Origin: a virus
DNA: 34,376 bases
Reading direction: 5' to 3' (one strand)
IMG/VR virus record: IMGVR_UViG_3300024264_000100
Location: 1-34,376 of that record
Shown: piece by piece, positions 25,686 to 31,598 of the stretch
How the letters are laid out: every line of letters starts with the position of its first letter
Position numbering within the stretch: the stretch's first letter is position 1
The notes under the pieces: generated by a model
The model's input: only the letters and a program-made list of their open reading frames with translations
The model's database searches: none
What the model was told of the DNA's origin: nothing
Translations under genes and position numbers: made by a program

Positions 25686-27402
25686 ATCCATCACACGCTA
25701 AGCAATCTTCATTCATCGCTGTAGCCGCAATATCTCCACGCAGAACACTCTCTGTTCTCGTATAATATAATGTTTTAACACCATTTTTCCATGCTTCCAT
25801 ATGCACTTTATTAAGCCATTTAGGTGTTGCTTCACTTGGAAAAGCTAAATTTAAACTTACCGACTGATCTACATATTGCTGTCTCAGTCCAGCCTGATTA
25901 ACTAATTCAAGTTGATTAATTTCCTTAAACGTTTTAAAAACTTCTTTAGCAGGTATGTCATGCCCCATAACAATATTATCAAGCTCAGATATATCCTGTA
26001 CAGAACCTCCATCAGCGAGTATCTTATCCCAAATTTCATTTGTATTTATTTTATGTTTCCTTAATAATTTAACTAAGGTAGGATTTTTTCTTATAAAAGT
26101 ACCTTTAGCTGATTGTTCTGTGAATACGTTAGCAGCCCACGGCTCTATACCTGGCGAAACATTTCCACTAAGTTTACTATTACTAACAGTGGGAGCAACA
26201 GCACGCAAGTGAGTATTGCGCATGCCAGTACCAGCACACCACAAAGGCTCGCCATAAATTTCAGAAAGATCCATAGAAGCCCTTTCGCTTTCGATTTTAA
26301 TTTGACTGAATATTTTCCTAGTTTCAAACTGAGCAAGTAAACCTTCAAAAGGAACACCTTTGTCTTGGAGATAGGTATGCCATCCGAGGACACCCAACCC
26401 AAGAGCTCTTCCTTTCTGAGCACTACGAACGGCATTTTCAAAACCTCTAAGTCCTTTTGCTCTTTGAATAAATTCCTCCATAACGCCGTCAAGAAACCAT
26501 ATGGCGTCGTATATAAGATTAGTATCCTTCCATTCTTCATACTTTGCTAGATTTAACGATGATAAACAACATACAAAACTATGGTTTTCATCTGTGTGTA
26601 ATGTAATTTCAGAACATATGTTTGTCATATGTACTTTTAAGCCGTTTTCTTTGTATGCTCTAGGATTTGATTTGTTAACGTTTCCTTTAAACATAATATA
26701 CGGTTCTCCAGTTGCTTTTCGTTTTCTAAGCAATTTACTCCACTTAGATCTTGCTCCTGCATCTCCTTGTTCAAGCTTTCGCATAAATTTATCACCAACA
26801 ACTGCGCACTGATGTAAGTTAAGCGATTGTCTATTAACGTCTCCTTTAGGTTCTCGTATTTCAAGCCACTGTTCAAAATCGTCATGATCAATGTTGATGT
26901 TGACGCTTGCAGCGCCCCGTCTAACTGATCCTTGATTTGTTGCAAGAATTGTTGAATCGTATATCTTGCAGAAGGGTACGACTCCGTCTGATGTTCCATT
27001 ACCTGTAATTTTAGCGCCAGCGGGTCTAATTTGATTTATACCGATACCAACTCCACCGCCGTGCTTAGCGAGTAGCATCATCTCTAAATTTTTACTTCCT
27101 ATATCCTGTATACTATCTGCTACGTCAATACCAAAGCAACTAATAGGGAGGCCACGGTCAGTACCAGTATTACTAAGTACAGGAGATGCCAAACATAACC
27201 AACCATTCCAAATATAATTGAAAAAGGTTTCAGCAAGTTCCGGTTTATAAAGCCTACGAGCAACAGTCTTAGAGACACGAAGGTATGCTTCTTTAGGTGT
27301 TTCTCCGTCAAATAAATATCCCCCGGATATAGTCTTCTTGTATACGTCGTTATTACCCCACGCAGGGTAATCTTCTCCTTTAATCCATTCATTGTTCCAC
27401 AT
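25684..27402 (-). CDS. nrdA: Ribonucleoside-diphosphate reductase large subunit (class I alpha)
   Basis: This catalytic subunit reduces NDPs to dNDPs with NrdB. Visible catalytic residues, compared with E. coli NrdA: Cys89 (in ISCFGI, for Cys225), Asn261-Cys263-Glu265 (in TNICSEITL, for Asn437, Cys439, Glu441) and Cys278 (in FVCCLSS, for Cys462). Tyr546-Tyr547 correspond to the Tyr730/731 radical relay, and Cys567/Cys570 form the C-terminal redox pair in CLACDG. At 572 residues it is much shorter than E. coli NrdA (761): the N-terminal ATP-cone is absent and the protein begins near the core, so overall inhibition by dATP through that domain is not expected. It is last in its operon and abuts the upstream gene with no gap. 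A terminator lies downstream. Confidence 0.95.
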   Translation of the reverse strand: MWNNEWIKGEDYPAWGNNDVYKKTISGGYLFDGETPKEAYLRVSKTVARRLYKPELAETFFNYIWNGWLCLASPVLSNTGTDRGLPISCFGIDVADSIQDIGSKNLEMMLLAKHGGGVGIGINQIRPAGAKITGNGTSDGVVPFCKIYDSTILATNQGSVRRGAASVNINIDHDDFEQWLEIREPKGDVNRQSLNLHQCAVVGDKFMRKLEQGDAGARSKWSKLLRKRKATGEPYIMFKGNVNKSNPRAYKENGLKVHMTNICSEITLHTDENHSFVCCLSSLNLAKYEEWKDTNLIYDAIWFLDGVMEEFIQRAKGLRGFENAVRSAQKGRALGLGVLGWHTYLQDKGVPFEGLLAQFETRKIFSQIKIESERASMDLSEIYGEPLWCAGTGMRNTHLRAVAPTVSNSKLSGNVSPGIEPWAANVFTEQSAKGTFIRKNPTLVKLLRKHKINTNEIWDKILADGGSVQDISELDNIVMGHDIPAKEVFKTFKEINQLELVNQAGLRQQYVDQSVSLNLAFPSEATPKWLNKVHMEAWKNGVKTLYYTRTESVLRGDIAATAMNEDCLACDG

Positions 27403-27666
27403 TTATATTAAATGATTTATCCAGGCTATAAGCCCATTAATATTTAAAGCAACTAAATTCCATTGCTTTCTTGATGCTGTTTGTACTACCACGAATATAA
27501 AACCTATTATGTATAATTCCGGTTGTATAGTCCACTGGGCAGCAATTAAAAATCCACTACCCATATATCCTATTCTACTCGATAATCTTTCCGCTGGTGT
27601 CAGCTTCCTTGGCCTTACCAGCGCTTTCAACCATTTTCTTTTTAAGCTCTTCAATTGCTTCTTCAT
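27403..27666 (-). CDS. Small membrane protein with two predicted helices (87 aa)
   Basis: The N-terminal 33 residues are basic and amphipathic (MKKQLKSLKRKWLKALVRPR), followed by hydrophobic segments at about 34-62 (GSGFLIAAQWTIQPELYIIG onward) and 70-85 (NLVALNINGLIAWINH). The pattern of two short helices with a WNLVALNINGLIAW ending resembles small phage membrane proteins I have seen near nucleotide genes; function unknown. Its 5' part overlaps the 76-aa ORF by 92 bases in another frame. If the overlap were not used, translation could begin at Met35 (53 aa), but the helical turn before it (TPAERLSSRIGY) looks like part of the protein. The stop codon touches the nrdA start, so translation of the two is probably coupled. 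Confidence 0.55.
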   Translation of the reverse strand: MKKQLKSLKRKWLKALVRPRKLTPAERLSSRIGYMGSGFLIAAQWTIQPELYIIGFIFVVVQTASRKQWNLVALNINGLIAWINHLI

Positions 27667-27805
27667 AATCAGGCATTTGTTTGATTGTTTCTAGTGTACC
27701 AACAGCAAGATCTTTTAGTTGAGGTACTTCTTGCATTAAAAACTGAACGGCTTTACCAAGCGTTTCAATTTTATTTTTCATTTCTATTATAGTTTGTTCT
27801 TTCAT
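27575..27805 (-). CDS. Small helical protein between nrdB and nrdA (76 aa)
   Basis: This 76-residue, all-helical, charged protein opens MKEQTIIEMKNKIETLGKAV and carries LAVGTLETIKQMPDYEEAIE in the middle, then a Lys/Glu-rich end. Heptad-like spacing of Ile, Leu and Val suggests a short coiled coil. There is no catalytic motif or membrane segment. It begins 15 bases downstream of the nrdB stop codon, in the same operon, and its last 31 codons overlap the following membrane-protein ORF. A role as a small accessory of the reductase is only a guess from position. Considered real because of ATG start, composition and spacing. Confidence 0.55.
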   Translation of the reverse strand: MKEQTIIEMKNKIETLGKAVQFLMQEVPQLKDLAVGTLETIKQMPDYEEAIEELKKKMVESAGKAKEADTSGKIIE

Positions 27806-27820
27806 ATATGTATTTATTTA

Positions 27821-28789
27821 TTACCACATGTCTTCAAAATCCTCTCCCTCGTTCGCTTTTGAGTAATCAGTTGACCTAATCGCAAAAAAGTCAGTATGGG
27901 TAACGCCCCCGGTAAGATGATAAAACCAATCAAGATTACCTGCTGCATTCTTGTCATAGGCAAAGTAATTCCCAAGGTCAATATAGCCAAGCTCCACAAG
28001 TTTTTCATTTGTTCTTTTCTTTATAAAATGTTTTAGATCATTAGCAGATATACCTTCTATATCTCCCATCTCAAACATTTTGTTAATGTAAATGGTTTCT
28101 AATTTAACCATCGCTTCAGCAGCTTTTATCACGTCTTCACGACATAAATTTAATAACTGACTGTTTTCACTGCACATATGGCGAAACAATGAGCAGCCCA
28201 TCTTACTATGCAATGATTCATCTCTAACAGACCACTTCATTTGTTGTCCAATACCTTTTAAAAGGTTTCTCATTTGAAAACTATATAATACAGCAAAAGC
28301 AGAATAAAGGCTAACCCCTTCAGCAAATGCACTAAATACAGCGAGAGACTTAGCAATGCCAATCTCAGAATTACCTTTATATGCAACGAGATTTTCAAAT
28401 CTTTTAGCCGTAGCAGGTTCATGTAAAAATGCTTCATAATCTTCTAATCCTAATGTTTCGTTCAAATAACTATAAGCAACAGCGTGAACTGTTTCTTGCG
28501 ATCCGAACATCATCGCCATTTGTTGTATCTCGTGTTTAGGAAACCACGATACGACGTTCTGGGTCCAGTAATCTGAAACGGCGCACTCGGTTTGCGCGAA
28601 TCCAAGAAGTATGTTCCCAACAAGGTTTTTTTCTTTTTCATCTAATTTTTCTTTCCAATCTTTAATATCACTTTGCATTGAGATTTCAGTGTGTAACCAA
28701 AATGCTTGAGCTTGTTTTAACCAACCCTCAGTATAATACTCTGGGTACTCAAAAGGTTTATATGCAATTCTTTCATCAAATAATCCCAT
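27821..28789 (-). CDS. nrdB: Ribonucleotide reductase small subunit (class I beta), Glu as first metal ligand
   Basis: This 322-residue ferritin-like subunit makes the oxidant that starts NrdA catalysis. Compared with E. coli NrdB (Asp84, Glu115, His118, Tyr122, Glu204, Glu238, His241), spacing is kept exactly: Glu68, Glu99, His102, Tyr106, Glu157, Glu191, His194. The first ligand is therefore Glu instead of Asp, while the radical-forming Tyr position is still Tyr. Glu at this site is known from subclass Ic (Chlamydia, with Phe at the Tyr position) and from subclass Id first described in Flavobacterium johnsoniae. The acidic C-terminus (NEGEDFEDMW) fits the tail that docks to NrdA. No NrdI or glutaredoxin gene is visible in the window. 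Confidence 0.95.
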   Translation of the reverse strand: MGLFDERIAYKPFEYPEYYTEGWLKQAQAFWLHTEISMQSDIKDWKEKLDEKEKNLVGNILLGFAQTECAVSDYWTQNVVSWFPKHEIQQMAMMFGSQETVHAVAYSYLNETLGLEDYEAFLHEPATAKRFENLVAYKGNSEIGIAKSLAVFSAFAEGVSLYSAFAVLYSFQMRNLLKGIGQQMKWSVRDESLHSKMGCSLFRHMCSENSQLLNLCREDVIKAAEAMVKLETIYINKMFEMGDIEGISANDLKHFIKKRTNEKLVELGYIDLGNYFAYDKNAAGNLDWFYHLTGGVTHTDFFAIRSTDYSKANEGEDFEDMW

Positions 28790-28801
28790 TATTTTTATTT
28801 A

Positions 28802-28954
28802 TTAATTATAAAATGTTAAAGCCAAATCAACAAAGGGTATGTATAGCACAACAGTTGTATGCTCAGGCTCTTCATAAGTTCTTATGCCAAACAATACGCC
28901 AGGATACGATCCTATTTCTAATGTCCATGCTGTCTTTGATTCATCTTCTTTCAT
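28802..28954 (-). CDS. Small conserved-looking phage protein upstream of nrdB (50 aa)
   Basis: This 50-residue ORF starts MKEDESKTAWTLEIGSYPGV and ends VVLYIPFVDLALTFYN. It is beta-like with alternating hydrophobic residues, no Cys and no membrane helix. Its ATG overlaps the TGA of the preceding ORF (ATGA), a sign of coupled translation, and it ends 12 bases before the nrdB start. I recall similar short proteins (TLEIGxYPGVLFG-type) in phages near reductase genes, but no function. The start and the ATGA coupling are visible in the sequence. Confidence 0.6.
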   Translation of the reverse strand: MKEDESKTAWTLEIGSYPGVLFGIRTYEEPEHTTVVLYIPFVDLALTFYN

Positions 28955-29115
28955 ATTATTCCGTATTTTTTTTGTAATTCAACAATATCTTTGTATTTAA
29001 TTTTACCTTTAACTTCCCAGCTCCATTTAACAAACTTATCAATTTGACGCTCAGCGTATTTCTGCCTAGCTATTCGCTTCGCCTGGAAAGGATTAACTTT
29101 ACTGTCTCTTCGCAT
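28951..29115 (-). CDS. Small basic ORF coupled to the next gene (54 aa)
   Basis: This 54-residue basic helical peptide begins MRRDSKVNPFQAKRIARQKY and ends DIVELQKKYGII. Its ATG lies inside the 3' end of the endonuclease I-like gene (46-base overlap in another frame) and its TGA forms ATGA with the following start. Without this ORF the minus strand would have a gap of about 115 bases in an otherwise gapless operon. Function unknown; the Arg/Lys-rich N-terminus could bind nucleic acid. Confidence 0.5.
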   Translation of the reverse strand: MRRDSKVNPFQAKRIARQKYAERQIDKFVKWSWEVKGKIKYKDIVELQKKYGII

Positions 29116-29528
29116 TCTTTTTGATTTTGTGGTTTGTATAATGTTACATTCGGAAATTGATTCATAACAAGTCTTTTAAACAACTTCCAACGCATTGGAA
29201 ATGATTCATTAGCTCTACCTTTAGTTTCAATTATAAAATCATCACCAATAAAATCAGGAGTATATTTAATTGGTAAGATTCTTTTCTCACCTCTATTTTT
29301 ATAATCTCCTTTACCATTAGCTTGTCTTTCATAAACTTTGTTTTCAAAATGAAAACCTGGTAGCAATACAAAGGTTTCACCTTCATACTTGTTTTTAATT
29401 TTAGCGTTTTTTAAAGCAACATACATATGCTTCTCAAGACCTGATGCAAAGTCGATACCATCATATGATACCTTCTTTGCTCTTACTGGTCCACGCTTTC
29501 CGCTTTTTCTTTTAAATTGTTTTCTCAT
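29070..29528 (-). CDS. T7 endonuclease I-like nuclease (152 aa), probable Holliday-junction resolvase
   Basis: The motif order matches T7 gp3 endonuclease I, a PD-(D/E)XK enzyme that resolves branched DNA before packaging. In T7 the catalytic residues are Glu20, Asp55, Glu65 and Lys67; here Glu32 stands in FASGLEKHMY, Asp92 in KYTPDFIGDD, and Glu101/Lys103 in FIIETKGRAN. The length, 152 residues, is almost that of T7 (149). The N-terminus is very basic (KQFKRKSGKRGPVRAKK). A VRR-NUC-like or other small PD-(D/E)XK nuclease is an alternative. It overlaps the upstream MazG-like gene by 17 bases and the downstream 54-aa ORF by 46. It belongs to the replication operon with primase-helicase and exonuclease. 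Confidence 0.72.
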   Translation of the reverse strand: MRKQFKRKSGKRGPVRAKKVSYDGIDFASGLEKHMYVALKNAKIKNKYEGETFVLLPGFHFENKVYERQANGKGDYKNRGEKRILPIKYTPDFIGDDFIIETKGRANESFPMRWKLFKRLVMNQFPNVTLYKPQNQKECEETVKLILSRRSE

Positions 29529-29772
29529 CTATAACTTCTAAGTCGGATAATAAATCTTCTTGAAGATCTTCTGTATATGTTTCTTTAGCTTTCTGAAGAT
29601 ACAATACAGCATCCATTAATTCTTCTTGTAAGTGATTAAGCCATTCAAACATTTTTGAAGGATCTTGCTCAAGAGTTACGCCATATTTTTTAAAGCCTAC
29701 ATCTGATCTAGATACAAATTTATTAACAACACGTTTGACTACTGGGTCTCTAAATTCTATTTCTTGTTTCAT
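29512..29772 (-). CDS. MazG-like NTP pyrophosphohydrolase-type protein (86 aa)
   Basis: This small helical protein has SRSDVGFKKYGVTLEQDPSK at about 21-40 and WLNHLQEELMDAVLYLQK at about 44-61. The EELMD stretch (Glu50, Glu51, Asp54) resembles half of the metal-binding EExxE motif of the all-alpha NTP pyrophosphohydrolases (MazG, dUTPase-2, dCTPase groups). The second ExxD motif is not clear, so it might need a partner or have lost activity. I have seen similar short proteins in many phages. It overlaps the upstream GIY-YIG/MazG gene by one base (TAATG). Substrate unknown; a dNTP-sanitising or dCTP-hydrolysing role is inference from the neighbourhood. Confidence 0.5.
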   Translation of the reverse strand: MKQEIEFRDPVVKRVVNKFVSRSDVGFKKYGVTLEQDPSKMFEWLNHLQEELMDAVLYLQKAKETYTEDLQEDLLSDLEVIDEKTI

Positions 29773-30524
29773 TATAATGTTTGTTTAACAAAGGTTCCAT
29801 TCTCCATCTTACCTGTACGATTTTTTATTACAGAATAAGCAGAGTCAATACAATCTTCAATAGTTAAGTTTTCTAATGCTGCTAAGTTAGTTAAAACTAC
29901 AACAATATCCCCTATAGCGTCAATAATTTCTGGTTTATCTTTAGTAAGTAATGCTTTTGCTAACTCACCAGTTTCTTCCATTAATTTAACATACTGTGTT
30001 TTGCTATCTCCTTTATCATATATGCCTTTAGCGTGAGCCCACTGTCTTATTAATTCAAATCTATCTTCTTTATTCCATGATTGACTAAATGCAGCAGCAA
30101 ATGCTTTATTATATATATAAGATCTATGGTCATTAAACATTGATCTTTTTGCGTTAGCCATAATCCATGTAATAGTCTCAGCAGTTAATTCAAAGTCACC
30201 GTGGTCTGTAGACCATTTAACCCCAACGTTATCCATTAAATTACCTTTTAATTTGTTTAATGGGAAGGGGAATGTGCTTGTCTGCTCTGTAGCGTTAATT
30301 TTCATTTTATTTGATTTGATTAAATTCTTATAAGACTGTCTATCAACCTTATAGCCATAAGACTTTTGAAGCTCTATTTCCTTATATGACACATAATCAA
30401 TGTCATCGCTAGTAAGTAGAACTTCGTATTCGTCTGAAGCATAGCCTTGCTGCTCCGTAACTCTACTATTAAGATTACGTGTAACTCCTATTTTTTTACC
30501 TGGAATGTGATAAATATAATACAT
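29772..30524 (-). CDS. Fusion of GIY-YIG nuclease-like and MazG pyrophosphohydrolase domains (250 aa)
   Basis: Residues 1-65 resemble a minimal GIY-YIG endonuclease domain: MYYIYHIPGKKIGVTRNLNSR has the YIY...KIGVT pair in place of GIY...YIG, Arg16 or Arg21 as the conserved arginine, and Glu51 in YKEIELQKSYGYKVD as a candidate catalytic Glu. Residues about 155-225 form a MazG domain with both metal motifs: Glu183-Glu184-x-x-Glu187 (KLMEETGELAK) and Glu199-x-x-Asp202 with Asp206 (PEIIDAIGDIVVV). The linker region (about 90-150) is unassigned. MazG enzymes convert NTPs or dNTPs to monophosphates and PPi. It sits between the ThyA-family gene and a second MazG-like gene. The MazG part is confident; nuclease activity is uncertain because the GIY motif is not canonical. 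Confidence 0.72.
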   Translation of the reverse strand: MYYIYHIPGKKIGVTRNLNSRVTEQQGYASDEYEVLLTSDDIDYVSYKEIELQKSYGYKVDRQSYKNLIKSNKMKINATEQTSTFPFPLNKLKGNLMDNVGVKWSTDHGDFELTAETITWIMANAKRSMFNDHRSYIYNKAFAAAFSQSWNKEDRFELIRQWAHAKGIYDKGDSKTQYVKLMEETGELAKALLTKDKPEIIDAIGDIVVVLTNLAALENLTIEDCIDSAYSVIKNRTGKMENGTFVKQTL

Positions 30525-30532
30525 ATTTTTAG

Positions 30533-31354
30533 TTATTTGCCAACACTTAACTCTGCTTTAATTGCAGGATAAGGATTGTAGTTAATTAATTTAATTTCAT
30601 TAGCTTTTGGAATTCTTACATTAGACATTTCAAGATCTATGCCTTTGTCTAGATGCAAAAACGGTAAAGGCCGTTTAGATCTATCTAAATACACTTCAGC
30701 TTGATCTAGGTGATTATTATATAAATGACAATCACCAAGTTGTCCAATTAATTGTCCAGGCTCTAATCCTGCACCTTTAGCCAACATTTCTAACAGTAAG
30801 CCATACATTGCAATATCATAAGGTAGTCCTAAAAATACGTCAGCAGATCTTTGTTGCCACATTAAATCCATTATACCGTTATTAATATAAACTTGAAAAG
30901 CGTAATGACACGGGGGTAATACCATTTCATTCATCTCATGTGGAGCCCACGCGCTAACCATAAGACGCCTAGAGTCTGGATTAGTATTAATGCTATACAC
31001 AAGATTTTGCAGCTGATCTACGCCGTTAAAATCACGCCATTGTTTTCCATATACTGGGCCTAATGTTTCATCAGTTCTACCTGAGCGTTCATAATCTGGG
31101 CGCCAATATTTTACTCCATTATCTTCTAAGTATTTAAGATCAGTTCTACCTTGTAATATCCAAAGCAATTCTGTTCTTGCTGCATTAAAAGAAATTTTCT
31201 TTCCAGTTAATAAGGGGAACCCCAAGGCCATCTGGTGTCGGATAGTTCTTCCGAAGATAGATCGCGTCCCAGTGCCTGTTCGGTCCTCCTTATGTAATCC
31301 TGTGTTGAGTATTTGTGATAATAATCCTCTGTATTCATTTTCTATGTTTGTCAT
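30533..31354 (-). CDS. Thymidylate-synthase-family enzyme, predicted dCMP (hydroxy)methylase
   Basis: This 273-residue ThyA-fold enzyme has DRTGTGT (Arg25), ELLWILQG (Glu62), DSRR (Arg129, Arg130), catalytic Cys149 in LPPCHYAFQVY, QRSADVFLGLP (Arg169, Asp172) and DCHLYNNH (His210, Tyr212), so folate-dependent transfer to C5 of a pyrimidine nucleotide is expected. The deciding difference is at residue 180: Asp (GLPYDIAMY), where E. coli ThyA has Asn177 (GLPFNIASY). This Asn binds the uracil ring; Asp is found in T4 dCMP hydroxymethylase, and Asn-to-Asp in L. casei ThyA is known to give dCMP methylation. The enzyme is therefore probably a dCMP methylase or hydroxymethylase. The start is the ATG at 31354 (20-base overlap with the upstream gene); a TTG at 31375 would only add seven residues beyond the usual ThyA start. 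Confidence 0.85.
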   Translation of the reverse strand: MTNIENEYRGLLSQILNTGLHKEDRTGTGTRSIFGRTIRHQMALGFPLLTGKKISFNAARTELLWILQGRTDLKYLEDNGVKYWRPDYERSGRTDETLGPVYGKQWRDFNGVDQLQNLVYSINTNPDSRRLMVSAWAPHEMNEMVLPPCHYAFQVYINNGIMDLMWQQRSADVFLGLPYDIAMYGLLLEMLAKGAGLEPGQLIGQLGDCHLYNNHLDQAEVYLDRSKRPLPFLHLDKGIDLEMSNVRIPKANEIKLINYNPYPAIKAELSVGK

Positions 31355-31598
31355 AATAATATTTACAAAATTCAAAGCATTTCTGCCATATAATAGTTTT
31401 TTCGTAAGCTTCAGGAGATACGTTAGTCTTACCTTTGTTTGTTATAGTTACATACCATTCAGTAGTTGACTTTGCTTTTGGTGAAATAGCTATGCCATTA
31501 TTTACGCACCATCTATAAGCTTCCCAGTCTTTTTCATTATAACCAGTTACGCCCATGTCTACAGAACCTTTACGTTTTTTTCCTAAGCCACTACCCAT
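31335..31598 (-). CDS. Unknown 87-aa protein between primase-helicase and ThyA-like genes
   Basis: The protein begins MGSGLGKKRKGSVDMGVTGY and continues with WEAYRWCVNNGIAISPKAKS, then a beta part (EWYVTITNKGKTNVSP), and ends in an aromatic-rich helix (IIWQKCFEFCKYYYDKHRK). It is basic at both ends with three Cys and many Trp/Tyr. It has no membrane helix or known catalytic motif. I have seen this type in phages of Bacteroidota beside replication genes but without a function. It abuts the primase-helicase stop codon and overlaps the ThyA-like start by 20 bases, which supports coupled translation. Confidence 0.6.
   Translation of the reverse strand: MGSGLGKKRKGSVDMGVTGYNEKDWEAYRWCVNNGIAISPKAKSTTEWYVTITNKGKTNVSPEAYEKTIIWQKCFEFCKYYYDKHRK

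Noticed and set aside
26145-26540. 131-codon open frame on the minus strand within nrdA
   Set aside because: It overlaps the confirmed nrdA frame entirely and has no family features.
28678-28977. 99-codon plus-strand open frame opposite the start of nrdB
   Set aside because: It lies antisense to nrdB and the two coupled small ORFs and does not belong to a plus-strand unit.
31355-31375. TTG start that would extend the ThyA-like protein to 280 aa
   Set aside because: The ATG at 31354 already gives a normal ThyA N-terminal length before DRTGTGT.
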